In this document: one piece after another, positions 53,178 through 60,594 of the stretch
Layout: every line of letters starts with the position of its first letter
Position numbering within the stretch: the stretch's first letter is position 1
Source: Syntrophales bacterium
Lineage (GTDB): Bacteria > Desulfobacterota > Syntrophia > Syntrophales > PHBD01
DNA: 64,000 nt
Assembly (NCBI GenBank): GCA_035363115.1
Contig: DAOSEM010000007.1
Coordinates: 62,001-126,000 of the forward strand
Reading direction: 5' to 3'
Made by a program: the position numbers and the translations under genes
Notes under the pieces: generated by a model
What the model saw: the letters and a program-made list of their open reading frames with translations, nothing else
Told to the model about the DNA's origin: nothing
The model's database searches: none

Positions 53178-53741
53178 TCAGCCGTTGATGATCGCCGTCT
53201 CCCGGTAGGCTTCCGTAACGGACGCAAAGTTCCGGCGGACCGCCCCCGAAGACAGCTTCTCCTCCAGCGCCTTTTCCAGGTTTTCCAGGGTTACCAGGCC
53301 TGTGGCCTTGGCAAAGGCCCCCAGCATGGGGGTGTTGATGATCGGGGCCCCTTCCCGGACCAGGTGATTCTTCAGGGCAATGGATGCCCCATCCACGATG
53401 GCCTTCCGGATTCCCGCCGGGTGTGGAAACTGATCCGGGGGCTTTGCCGTGTTGATGATGACCATGCCCCCTGGTTTCGAGCGTCCCCAGATGTCCGCCA
53501 CCTGAAACAGCGTGTCATCCAGAACGACCGTGATGTCCGCCTTCTCGAGCTGGGAGAAGGTGCGGATCGGCTCCTCGGCGATCCGGGTCGAGGCGGTTAC
53601 CGGGGCTCCCCGCCGCTCCGGACCGAACGTGGGAGCCGAGGTGACACCCTTGAATCCTTCCAGGTAGGCCGCTTCCGCCAGCATCTGTGCGGCGATGACG
53701 ACGCCCTGGCCTCCCCTGCCGTGCCAGATGATCTCGTACAT
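53178..53741 (-). CDS. 2-oxoacid:ferredoxin oxidoreductase, gamma subunit
   Basis: A 187-residue subunit of the PorG/VorG type (MYEIIWHGRGGQGVVIAAQMLAEAAY, then SAPTFGPERRGAPVTASTRI and the C-terminal INTPMLGAFAKATGLVTLE). It supplies the CoA-binding domain in four-subunit enzymes. It is the first structural gene after the leader attenuator and has cagggagaatac before ATG 53741. Confidence 0.9.
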   Translation of the reverse strand: MYEIIWHGRGGQGVVIAAQMLAEAAYLEGFKGVTSAPTFGPERRGAPVTASTRIAEEPIRTFSQLEKADITVVLDDTLFQVADIWGRSKPGGMVIINTAKPPDQFPHPAGIRKAIVDGASIALKNHLVREGAPIINTPMLGAFAKATGLVTLENLEKALEEKLSSGAVRRNFASVTEAYRETAIING

Positions 53742-53769
53742 GTATTCTCCCTGTTGGCTGAGTGGTCCG

Positions 53770-53810
53770 TTACAAACAAAAAGGCCATGGGCTGCTCACC
53801 CATGGCCTTT
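53770..53810 (-). terminator. Intrinsic terminator (attenuator) in the por operon leader
   Basis: On the minus strand AAAGGCCATGGG (53810-53799) pairs with CCCATGGCCTTT (53791-53780), a perfect 12-bp stem with a 7-base loop, followed by TTGTTTG. It lies 24 bases after the leader peptide stop and 39 bases before porG. GAGCAGC in the loop and 3' arm can alternatively pair with the Leu codons CTGCTGCTC of the leader. Confidence 0.85.
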
Positions 53811-53833
53811 AGGATCGTCTTGCTTTGTTTCGG

Positions 53834-53956
53834 TCAGATCTTCCTAAAAACGATGGGCGTCGGAAGGGACCCCAGAAGGAGCAGGGGAAGGCACAATAGG
53901 AGCAGCAGATCCCGCGTCATGCTCTTTGCACTGTCCTTCACGATCGCCATCATCAT
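53834..53956 (-). CDS. Leucine-rich leader peptide of the por operon (40 aa)
   Basis: The frame starts at a triple ATG (53956-53948) and ends with TGA at 53834-53836. Residues 17-28 read DLLLLLCLPLLLLG after D16, that is 10 leucines in 12 positions, with a later Ile-Val pair (TPIVFRKI end). Codons used include CTG, CTC, CTA, TTG and CTT. It begins about 20 bases after the predicted transcription start and is followed by a strong terminator before porG, like leuL or ilvL leaders. The ribosome site is weak (cgggg). Alternatively it is a tiny one-helix membrane protein. Confidence 0.65.
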   Translation of the reverse strand: MMMAIVKDSAKSMTRDLLLLLCLPLLLLGSLPTPIVFRKI

Positions 53957-53982
53957 CGAAAAACCCCGAAAAAAGTTCGTGA

Positions 53983-54011
53983 ACTGTAAAACAAGGGATT
54001 CGGGTTGTCAA
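53983..54011 (-). promoter_or_regulatory. Sigma70 promoter of the por leader/operon
   Basis: On the minus strand a perfect TTGACA (54011-54006), a 17-base spacer and TACAGT (53988-53983, four of six). The predicted start is near 53976. It is divergent from the sigma factor promoter; the 54012-54135 stretch between them contains no recognisable gene. Confidence 0.6.
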
Positions 54012-54135
54012 CCATGAAATTGAGTTTTTCAAGATCATGAAAGGCCTTTCCCGGTGGATCCCGGACGTGCTTCCGGCTGGATGTCGGCGGCAGGCGTCCT
54101 GATCATACGTAGGAGAAGCCGGATTCCCTCCGTCA

Positions 54136-54164
54136 TTGTCATGCTGCCGGCAACATGGTATCAA
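54136..54164 (+). promoter_or_regulatory. Sigma70 promoter for the ECF sigma gene
   Basis: TTGTCA (54136-54141), a 17-base spacer and TATCAA (54159-54164), with extended TGG. It gives a 5' leader of about 100 bases. Confidence 0.5.
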
Positions 54165-54272
54165 AATAAATTATCGGGATTCGATGCCGGGATCCAAACG
54201 TGAAAACATACGGGAGGACGCGTCAGCAGGGTACGGGATCGTCGTTGCGATTTCCGGACCGGGAGGGGAAGG

Positions 54273-54830
54273 GTGGATCAGCGGCAGGCAAGAGATGTTG
54301 TCCGGCGTGTTCTGGCAGGGGAGACCAATGCCTATGCCCTCCTGGTCGATGCGTACAAGAATCCCATTCTCCAATTGGCCTACCGGATGACGGGAAGCCT
54401 GGCGGATGCCGATGATCTGGCTCAGGATGCATTTATTCGGGCCTTCCGGAATCTCCATCGCTATGACCCGGAGCGGCCTTTTTTCACATGGCTGTACACG
54501 GTTGCCCTGAACGGAATTCGGAACCACCTGAAGAAAAAACAACGGGAGGAAACAAGGCTCGTCGATTCGGACTGGACGGACATAAAGGCGGATGACGAGA
54601 CCCCGGGTATGGAAGAAAGAATAGATGATGCAAGGGCGGCGCAGATGCTGGAACGGGCCCTTGAACGTCTGCCGGTGGATCAGCGGGAGGTTCTGGTGTT
54701 TCGGTATTACCTGGGTCTTTCGCTGGAGGAGACATCGGATGTGATGGGCATCTCTCTCAGTGCCGCCAAGATGCGGATTTATCGCGGCCTGGAGCGGCTT
54801 AAGCAATACCTGTCACGCCGGCAGCCATAG
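54273..54830 (+). CDS. ECF-type RNA polymerase sigma factor (RpoE-like)
   Basis: A 185-residue group 4 sigma factor. Region 2 spans about residues 22-92 (YKNPILQLAYRMTGSLADADDLAQDAFIRAF, then PFFTWLYTVALNGIRNHLKK). A charged linker follows, and region 4 is at about 125-180 (LERLPVDQREVLVFRYYLGLSLEETSDVMG, ISLSAAKMRIYRGLERLK). GTG 54273 is preceded by gggagggg. No anti-sigma factor is adjacent: the next gene is a CaiB-family enzyme 129 bases downstream. Confidence 0.92.
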   Translation: MDQRQARDVVRRVLAGETNAYALLVDAYKNPILQLAYRMTGSLADADDLAQDAFIRAFRNLHRYDPERPFFTWLYTVALNGIRNHLKKKQREETRLVDSDWTDIKADDETPGMEERIDDARAAQMLERALERLPVDQREVLVFRYYLGLSLEETSDVMGISLSAAKMRIYRGLERLKQYLSRRQP

Positions 54831-54959
54831 GATGAGCCGGTCGTGTACCATTTCCGGCCTGCCATTCCCTTCCATGGCTTTTCCGATCCTGTTCCTTCCA
54901 TTCTCGAATTTATCGTTTGGGCAGTACCAGGAAGAATGAAAGGTGTGAGGAGTGTGTCC

Positions 54960-56135
54960 ATGACTTTGCCTTTGCAGGGAACCCGGGTGCTGGACCTCTC
55001 GCAGGTGCTCCCGGGGGGGCTGTGCACCCAGATTCTGGCGGACCTCGGTGCCGACGTGATCAAGATTGAGAATCCGAAAGGGGGCGACAGTTTTCGAAAG
55101 TCACCGCCCCTGATGGGAGACACGGGAAGTTTTTTTCTCGTCATCAACCGCAACAAGCGGAGCATGACCCTCAACATGCAAGAGGAGGAAGGCCGGGCGA
55201 TCCTGCGCCGCATGATCCCGGAGGCGGACATTCTGGTGGAGAACTTTCGCCCGGGAACAATGGGCGGCTGGGGACTGGGCTTCGATGCGGTCCGGGCGAT
55301 GAATCCCCGCCTCGTGTATTGCTCCCTGAGCGGTTTCGGCCAGGCCGGTCCGTACAGCCAGAAGCCCGCCCATGACATCAATATCCTGGCCGTTTCCGGC
55401 ATCCTCGATCTCCTGGGTGAAAGAGGCCGGCGGCCGATCGTGCCGGCGGTCCAGATCGCCGGGGCGGGAGGGGCGATCCTGGCCGCCCTGGGCATCCTGG
55501 CTGCGCTTCTCCGTCGAGGTATTTGCGGGGAAGGACAATACCTCGATGTGTCTCTCCTGGATGGACTGTCTCCCTACCTGGGGCTTATCATGTCCGAGAT
55601 CGCGGTCCGGGGGGCCGCGCCTGGAAGGGGAGAAGCGAGGGTCGGCGGAGGCTATGCCTGCTACAATGTTTACGAAACGAAAGACGGCCGCTGCATCGCC
55701 CTTGGCTGCCTGGAGGAAAAGTTCTGGAATTCCTTCTGCCGGGCAATCCGCCGCAATGACCTTGCAGAGGATCTGCTGGCACCGCTTGACCGGCAGGCGG
55801 AGATCATCGCGGAGCTCCGGGCCGTCTTTCTGCAGCGGACCAGGGGGGAATGGGTGGAACTCTTGGACCGTTTCGACGTCTGCTTCTCCACGGTGAATTC
55901 TCTGGACGAGGTCCTGGATGACCCGCAGATTTGTCACCGGGGGCTCTGGTTTCAGGCGCTCAAGCCCGGAAACGGCGAGATCCTGCAACAGGCCTTTCCC
56001 GTAAAAGTTTCCGGGGAGCAGCCCGGCTGGAGAACGCCGCCGCCGGCATTGGGGGAGCACACGAACGAACTGCTGGAAGCCATGAGGATTGACGCCCGCT
56101 CGAGAATCGATCTGAGGAAACGCGGTATCATTTGA
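54960..56135 (+). CDS. CaiB/BaiF (class III CoA-transferase / racemase) family protein, catalytic Asp apparently missing
   Basis: A 391-residue member of the family that includes formyl-CoA transferase and alpha-methylacyl-CoA racemase. Typical segments: LDLSQVLPGGLCTQILADLGADVIKIE, NRNKRSMTLNM, LVENFRPGTM, PAHDINILAVSG (H138-D139) and GEGQYLDVSLLDGL. In relatives a conserved catalytic Asp lies about 30 residues after the HD pair in a VQIAD-like segment. Here this reads VPAVQIAGAGGAIL with G168 at that spacing, so the nucleophile/base seems to be lost. ATG 54960 has gaggag upstream. Activity may be altered or absent. Confidence 0.85.
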   Translation: MTLPLQGTRVLDLSQVLPGGLCTQILADLGADVIKIENPKGGDSFRKSPPLMGDTGSFFLVINRNKRSMTLNMQEEEGRAILRRMIPEADILVENFRPGTMGGWGLGFDAVRAMNPRLVYCSLSGFGQAGPYSQKPAHDINILAVSGILDLLGERGRRPIVPAVQIAGAGGAILAALGILAALLRRGICGEGQYLDVSLLDGLSPYLGLIMSEIAVRGAAPGRGEARVGGGYACYNVYETKDGRCIALGCLEEKFWNSFCRAIRRNDLAEDLLAPLDRQAEIIAELRAVFLQRTRGEWVELLDRFDVCFSTVNSLDEVLDDPQICHRGLWFQALKPGNGEILQQAFPVKVSGEQPGWRTPPPALGEHTNELLEAMRIDARSRIDLRKRGII

Positions 56136-56187
56136 TGATGAATCAGAGAGCCGATGGAAACGACACGGTGTCAATCGGTGTTTGTCT

Positions 56188-56215
56188 TTGACAAGTATAG
56201 GCATTTTTTGATACG
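56188..56215 (+). promoter_or_regulatory. Candidate promoter in the atoE leader
   Basis: A perfect TTGACA (56188-56193) is followed after 16 bases by GATACG (56210-56215), a poor -10 with TTT before it. It lies between the caiB stop and the terminator at 56280. Confidence 0.3.
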
Positions 56216-56279
56216 GTCCTTCAGTATCACCATCATGAATTCATCCTGGAGGAAGAAGCGATGGTGTTTCCAAGGGGCG

Positions 56280-56316
56280 AACTCCGACTTCCATGCTGAA
56301 GTTGGAGTTTTTTTTT
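56280..56316 (+). terminator. Strong intrinsic terminator before atoE
   Basis: AACTCCGACTTC (56280-56291) and GAAGTTGGAGTT (56298-56309) form a 12-bp stem (one G-T pair) with a 6-base loop, followed by seven more T. It ends caiB transcription, or attenuates atoE if the promoter at 56188 is real. Confidence 0.88.
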
Positions 56317-56384
56317 GAGGAACGCCCCGCCTGTCCGGGGGGATGCCTTTCTCATGTTCTGTTCTTTCAATAAGGAGGTGTTCT

Positions 56385-57740
56385 ATGATTCGCAAGCTTG
56401 CCGGTTTCTTCACCTACGTCATGAGGCATTTCCTTCCGGATGCCTACCTGTTCGCCATTCTCCTCACGTTTCTGACCGCGATCCTGGCGCTGCTCTTTGC
56501 AGGCGCCGATTTCATGAAGGTCATCACGACCTGGGGCAAAGGCGTCTACGGAATCCTTGCCTTCACCATGCAGATGATCCTGGTCCTGGTGACGGGGTAC
56601 TGCCTGGCCCTGACCCCGCCTGTCAAGAAGGTGCTCGACTGGGTGGCCTCCCTGGCGACGACGCCCGTCAAGGGAGCCATGATCACCGCCTTCGTCGGGA
56701 GCTTCGGCGGCCTGATCAACTGGGGCTTCGGCCTCATCATCGGCGGCTTTCTGGCCCTGGAAATCGCCCGCAGGCAAAGGAAATCCGACTTTCCGCTCCT
56801 GATCGCCGGCGCCTACAGCGGCCTGTGCATCTGGCACATGGGCTTCTCCGGCTCCATTCCCCTCCTCCTGGCCACGGCGAAGCATCCCCAGAACCTGGTC
56901 GAGAAGGTCTCGGGCGCGGTCACACCGATATCGGATACGATTCTGGCTTCCTGGAACCTGATCCCGGCGCTCCTGCTGCTCTTTACGATCCCCATTCTCT
57001 TCTATTTCATGCACCCCAAGGAAGAAGAGAGCCAGACGATCACAGAGGAGAGGGTAAAGGAACTCCTGGGGGAGACGGTCCACGTCGAGAAGCCTGCCAG
57101 CCCGACGATGGCGGAGCGGGTGGACCACAGCTACGTCATCAATTTCATCTTTGCGGCGATGGGGCTGATCTACCTCTACAGCCATTTCTCCGCGAAGGGG
57201 CTGGACCTGAACCTGGACATCGTCATCTTCACGTTCTTCATGCTCGGCGTGATTCTCCACGGGAAGCCCATCAATTACGTCAAGGCCATGAATCAGGCCA
57301 TCCGCTCCTGCGGTGGTATCGCCCTCCAGTTCCCTCTCTACGGCGGCATCATGGGGATGATGATCGGCACCGGCCTGGCCAAGATCATTGCCGGGTGGTT
57401 CGTATCTTTCTCCACGGCGGAGACCTTCTACATGTTCCAGTTCTGGGGAGCCGGCATAATCAACGTGTTTGTGCCCTCCGGCGGCGGCCAGTGGGCCGTG
57501 CAGGGGCCCATCACCGTCGAGGCGGCGAAGATGATGAACATCGACATGGTGAAATCGGCCATGATGGTGGCCTGGGGTGACCAGTGGACCAACGCGATCC
57601 AGCCGTTCTGGGCGCTGCCGCTTCTCGGCCTGGCAGGGCTCTCCGCCAAGGACATCATGGGTTATACGACCATGGTTCTCCTTTGGATCGGCCTTGTCCT
57701 GTCCGTCTTTGCCCTCATGCTTGGGTTTGGAGTGCTCTGA
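56385..57740 (+). CDS. atoE: Short-chain fatty acid transporter (AtoE family)
   Basis: A 451-residue inner-membrane permease with about 10-12 hydrophobic segments (for example FAILLTFLTAILALLFAGA and NFIFAAMGLIYLYSHF). Family motifs include ITAFVGSFGGLINWGFGLIIGG, GLCIWHMGFSGSIPLLLA, INVFVPSGGGQWAVQGPI and WGDQWTNAIQPFWALP. It would move butyrate, acetoacetate or similar acids across the membrane, in line with the beta-oxidation genes upstream. ATG 56385 has an excellent aaggaggtg site. Confidence 0.92.
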   Translation: MIRKLAGFFTYVMRHFLPDAYLFAILLTFLTAILALLFAGADFMKVITTWGKGVYGILAFTMQMILVLVTGYCLALTPPVKKVLDWVASLATTPVKGAMITAFVGSFGGLINWGFGLIIGGFLALEIARRQRKSDFPLLIAGAYSGLCIWHMGFSGSIPLLLATAKHPQNLVEKVSGAVTPISDTILASWNLIPALLLLFTIPILFYFMHPKEEESQTITEERVKELLGETVHVEKPASPTMAERVDHSYVINFIFAAMGLIYLYSHFSAKGLDLNLDIVIFTFFMLGVILHGKPINYVKAMNQAIRSCGGIALQFPLYGGIMGMMIGTGLAKIIAGWFVSFSTAETFYMFQFWGAGIINVFVPSGGGQWAVQGPITVEAAKMMNIDMVKSAMMVAWGDQWTNAIQPFWALPLLGLAGLSAKDIMGYTTMVLLWIGLVLSVFALMLGFGVL

Positions 57741-57766
57741 TCAAGACGCCAGAGGTCTGAAAGCCA

Positions 57767-57799
57767 AGGGCCGTCCGGCATTGCCGGGCGGCCTTTTTT
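57767..57799 (+). terminator. Intrinsic terminator of atoE
   Basis: GGCCGTCCGGC (57769-57779) and GCCGGGCGGCC (57783-57793) form an 11-bp stem with an ATT loop and one G-T pair, followed by six T. Confidence 0.9.
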
Positions 57800-57880
57800 A
57801 TATAGGAAAACCAAGACCATCGGACCAGCTCCGATCCCGGACATCCGTGTGTACTGATGTATCTTTGCGAAGATCGCGGA

Positions 57881-57908
57881 TTGAAATGACGGTGCATGGG
57901 AGCACAAT
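57881..57908 (+). promoter_or_regulatory. Candidate promoter for the 45-aa gene
   Basis: TTGAAA (57881-57886), a 16-base spacer and CACAAT (57903-57908), 39 bases before the start codon. Confidence 0.35.
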
Positions 57909-57947
57909 CACATCCAGACAGAGGACATGTGAAGGGAGGTGATGAAC

Positions 57948-58085
57948 ATGGCGGGAATGAAAGACAGAGCGGCAAGCGAGGAGCCTCGCCTTGCCGGCGC
58001 CCGGGAGTTGGTGCCGGTCAGGGATAAGGCCCTGGCGCAGGGCATTACCATCGCCGACGTGCTCGGCAGGTTCATGCGGGGTTAG
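57948..58085 (+). CDS. Small protein of unknown function (45 aa)
   Basis: A short frame beginning at ATG 57948, seven bases after a near-perfect ribosome site (aagggaggt). It ends at TAG 58083-58085. The product starts MAGMKDRAASEEPRLAGARE and ends ITIADVLGRFMRG; it is charged, soluble-looking and lacks cysteines or a membrane segment. I do not recognise a family. It lies between the atoE terminator and a convergent zinc-ribbon gene and has its own candidate promoter. A translated peptide is likely; its function is unknown. Confidence 0.5.
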   Translation: MAGMKDRAASEEPRLAGARELVPVRDKALAQGITIADVLGRFMRG

Positions 58086-58106
58086 TTGCGTATGACGGTT
58101 CTCTCG

Positions 58107-59345
58107 TCACAGAAATCCGCCGAAGGTCAGGGCCCGCCGGTCCACTGCAAGCCCCATGGCGGCATGGACCAGCTCGTTCTGCTTCACGATGAACGGGTGA
58201 TAGACCAGCCGGTATTCTCCGGGATGGATCCTTATGTCCTGCAGGCCGGCCAGAAACATCCGTTTGTTCGCCGCGATGTTGGCCATCGTGATCGGAATGG
58301 TCTCGAAAGCCTCGGAGAGCGGCAGGGTGACCGGGTGGGCCGGAATCTTCGGCAGAACGTCCAGTTCTTTCTCCTCCGGCTGGAAGATCGTCATCTGGCG
58401 GGCCCAGCGGATGAAGAGGGCCGGATTCACCTTGAAGGCGGGGGACCAGAAATGGACCGGCGCCGCCTCCAGGGTGGGGGTCGCCACCCTCGGGAGATTG
58501 CCCAGGCGGATCAGGTCGGCAATGGAATCCATGGGAATCCCTTTGAAATGGGCTGCTAGGCGCCAGAAAGGCAGGTACAGGAATGGTTCGGAGGGGCTTT
58601 CCAGGTAGCCGAACGGGACGGGTTGAAATTCTGCTCCGTTGCAACTCCAGGCGGAGTTGCAGTTCCGGCAGGTCATGACCAGGGCGTCTCTTTCCCCCTC
58701 CATGTCCCAGCCGCAATAGGGGCAAAGGGTTGAAACGAAACGGACATTCCAGGGGGTGGCAGCGGGGAGACGGGTAAGGACGTCCCGGAATTCCTTTTGG
58801 CAATCGGGGAACGGCTTCCGGAGGATCGCATCGCACAGACGGTCTCCCTCCAGGTATGCAGGTGTATAAATAATGCTGACTGTTTCGCCGATGTAGGCCT
58901 GGTCAGCCAGGCGGGTCGGGCGGCCGTCGGTATCGAATCGGGGCGCCGCCTCCCTGGGCAGACGTCCCGCTGCGAGGAACCTGCCTTCCGTCTTGTCGCT
59001 CACGAAATGGAGCTTCATGGCCTGGGGACGGAGACCCAGCGAAGCCGGAGGTCCGGCCGTGTCGAGGGCCAGGATGTTCGTGTCCACGAATCGCTGCTGC
59101 AACTCGAGGTCGGCCATCCGGTATGCCAGCCCCTTGAGCCGCCAGTAGGGAACAAAAAGAATTTTCCTGCCCGGTTGGGGAGGGGGGGGGATATAGTACC
59201 GGAAAGGACCGGCCGAGGCCAGGTAGAGCTTCGTCCGGCAGTACCCGCAAAGAAATAGGCGATCCGTCTCGTCCAGGGTGACGGGAGCCCCGCACTGCGG
59301 GCACTGCTGCTCGATCTGCCAGTTAGATCCGCTCGCCGCAGGCAT
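58107..59345 (-). CDS. Zinc-ribbon protein of unknown function, partner of SPFH protein
   Basis: A 412-residue protein with two zinc ribbons. One is at the N-terminus (QQCPQCGAPVTL, then FLCGYCRTKL). The other is central (STLCPYCGWDME, then VMTCRNCNSAWSC). Between and after them are long beta-rich regions with repeated aromatic segments such as ILFVPYWRLKGLAYR and FLYLPFWRLAAHFKG, which look like an internal duplication. No catalytic motif or membrane helix is evident. It overlaps the upstream SPFH gene by 23 bases, so the two proteins probably work together. Confidence 0.7.
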   Translation of the reverse strand: MPAASGSNWQIEQQCPQCGAPVTLDETDRLFLCGYCRTKLYLASAGPFRYYIPPPPQPGRKILFVPYWRLKGLAYRMADLELQQRFVDTNILALDTAGPPASLGLRPQAMKLHFVSDKTEGRFLAAGRLPREAAPRFDTDGRPTRLADQAYIGETVSIIYTPAYLEGDRLCDAILRKPFPDCQKEFRDVLTRLPAATPWNVRFVSTLCPYCGWDMEGERDALVMTCRNCNSAWSCNGAEFQPVPFGYLESPSEPFLYLPFWRLAAHFKGIPMDSIADLIRLGNLPRVATPTLEAAPVHFWSPAFKVNPALFIRWARQMTIFQPEEKELDVLPKIPAHPVTLPLSEAFETIPITMANIAANKRMFLAGLQDIRIHPGEYRLVYHPFIVKQNELVHAAMGLAVDRRALTFGGFL

Positions 59346-60450
59346 TGCAGAAAGAAGATCCCGGCAGGTTTTCCGTCCCGCAGGCGCCGCACTTCTTCAT
59401 CACGGGCTTTTCATCCGCCGGCTTTCCGCATGCCGGGCAGAACCGGCCCTGGGGCGGAATGTCCCCGCCGCAGGAAGCACACTTTTTGTACAGCAGGAGC
59501 GGCTGGCCACAGAAGGAACAAAACTTGGCCCCCTTCGGAACGGGCTGGCTGCATCCTGGACAGGAGAGGGCGGCCTCGGCCGTGCCGGTACCAGCCGTTG
59601 CGCCGGGTCGGAAAGCGTCGGCGAACATGGCGGGCATCATGAAGCCCATTCCCATGCCCAAGGCCGAACCGGCTTCGGCCTGATTCGCAGCGGCGCTTTC
59701 CAGGGCCATGGCGGCCTTCATCTTGAGTAGCTTGTTCAGGTCGTCAAACACCCCCAGCTTGCTCTTGTCGTCGATGGCTTTCTGGACCTCCGGCGGGGGC
59801 GTGATGGAATTGATGTAGAGATCCAGCAGTCTCAGCCCGAACTGCGCCAGGTCCTCCTGGAGGAGTTGCCTGAGCCCCGCCGACAGCTCGTCGTACTTCG
59901 CCGGCAGATTGAAGATCGTGTCGATCTGCTCTCCCATGAAGTCGTTGAACCGCGATGCGATGACGCGGCTCAGGTATTCTTCCAGGTCTGCCGTTCCGTA
60001 GGATGCCTTCGTTCCCACCAAGCTGTTGATGAAGAGGACCGGCTGGACGATCCGGATGTTGAAGACGCCGAAGGCCCGCAGGCGGATCAGGCCGAGTTCG
60101 GAGTCACGGAAAGCCACGGGATCGCGGGTTCCCCATTTCAAATTTGGGAAGACCTTCATGTTGGCCATGTAGACTTCCGCCCGGAGGGGACTGGTCATTC
60201 CCCAGGGGGTGCTCAGGATCTTCGTCAGGATCGGGATGTTCATCGTCTTCAGGGTGTGCCGTCCCGGTCCGAGGGCATCCACGGCCTTACCGTTGTAGAA
60301 GAAGACCGCCGCCTGGCTTTCCCGCACGGTCAACTGTGCCCCCCACTTGATCTCCCCCGAACCTTCCTGGGGGATGCGGTGAGCAAGCTCCTGCCCCGAA
60401 TCGTCGAACCACTCGATGACTTCCAGAAAGACAATGTTGTTTGTGCCCAT
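59323..60450 (-). CDS. SPFH-domain protein with C-terminal zinc ribbons (YdjI-like)
   Basis: A 375-residue protein of the YdjI/virion-core-like SPFH family. The N-terminal region (IVFLEVIEWFDDSGQELAHRIP, then ESQAAVFFYNGKAVDALGPGRHTL) and the SPFH core (FGVFNIRIVQPVLFINSLVG) are typical. After an Ala/Gly/Met-rich segment come three zinc ribbons: CPGC/CSFCG, CASC/CPACG and CGAC/CNACG. In B. subtilis a YdjI-type protein is encoded with PspA and a zinc-ribbon protein (membrane stress); a similar role here is inference. GGGGGG precedes ATG 60450. Confidence 0.85.
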   Translation of the reverse strand: MGTNNIVFLEVIEWFDDSGQELAHRIPQEGSGEIKWGAQLTVRESQAAVFFYNGKAVDALGPGRHTLKTMNIPILTKILSTPWGMTSPLRAEVYMANMKVFPNLKWGTRDPVAFRDSELGLIRLRAFGVFNIRIVQPVLFINSLVGTKASYGTADLEEYLSRVIASRFNDFMGEQIDTIFNLPAKYDELSAGLRQLLQEDLAQFGLRLLDLYINSITPPPEVQKAIDDKSKLGVFDDLNKLLKMKAAMALESAAANQAEAGSALGMGMGFMMPAMFADAFRPGATAGTGTAEAALSCPGCSQPVPKGAKFCSFCGQPLLLYKKCASCGGDIPPQGRFCPACGKPADEKPVMKKCGACGTENLPGSSFCNACGERI

Positions 60451-60558
60451 GGGAACCCCCCCTGTTGCGGATGCGTGCCGGTCCCGGAACGGTGAACGGA
60501 ACGGCGCTGATGATAGGAATCCCCCCGAAATCTGTCAAGAACAAAAGGTTTTGGCCGT

Positions 60559-60585
60559 TTGAACTTTCAACCGGAATGGTATAAG
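60559..60585 (+). promoter_or_regulatory. Candidate promoter for HD-nrdD pair
   Basis: TTGAAC (60559-60564) and TATAAG (60580-60585, five of six) with a short 15-base spacer. The start codon at 60595 lies only about ten bases from the -10, so the transcript would be nearly leaderless. Confidence 0.3.
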
Positions 60586-60594
60586 AAAGCGCTC

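Noticed and set aside
50704..53741. Calling the operon specifically pyruvate:ferredoxin oxidoreductase
   Set aside because: Subunit motifs are shared by POR and VOR; the leucine-rich leader argues for a branched-chain substrate, so the substrate is left open.
51563..54017. Two long plus-strand frames opposite the por genes (454 and 409 codons)
   Set aside because: Antisense to four recognisable oxidoreductase subunits; the second also runs across the leader attenuator.
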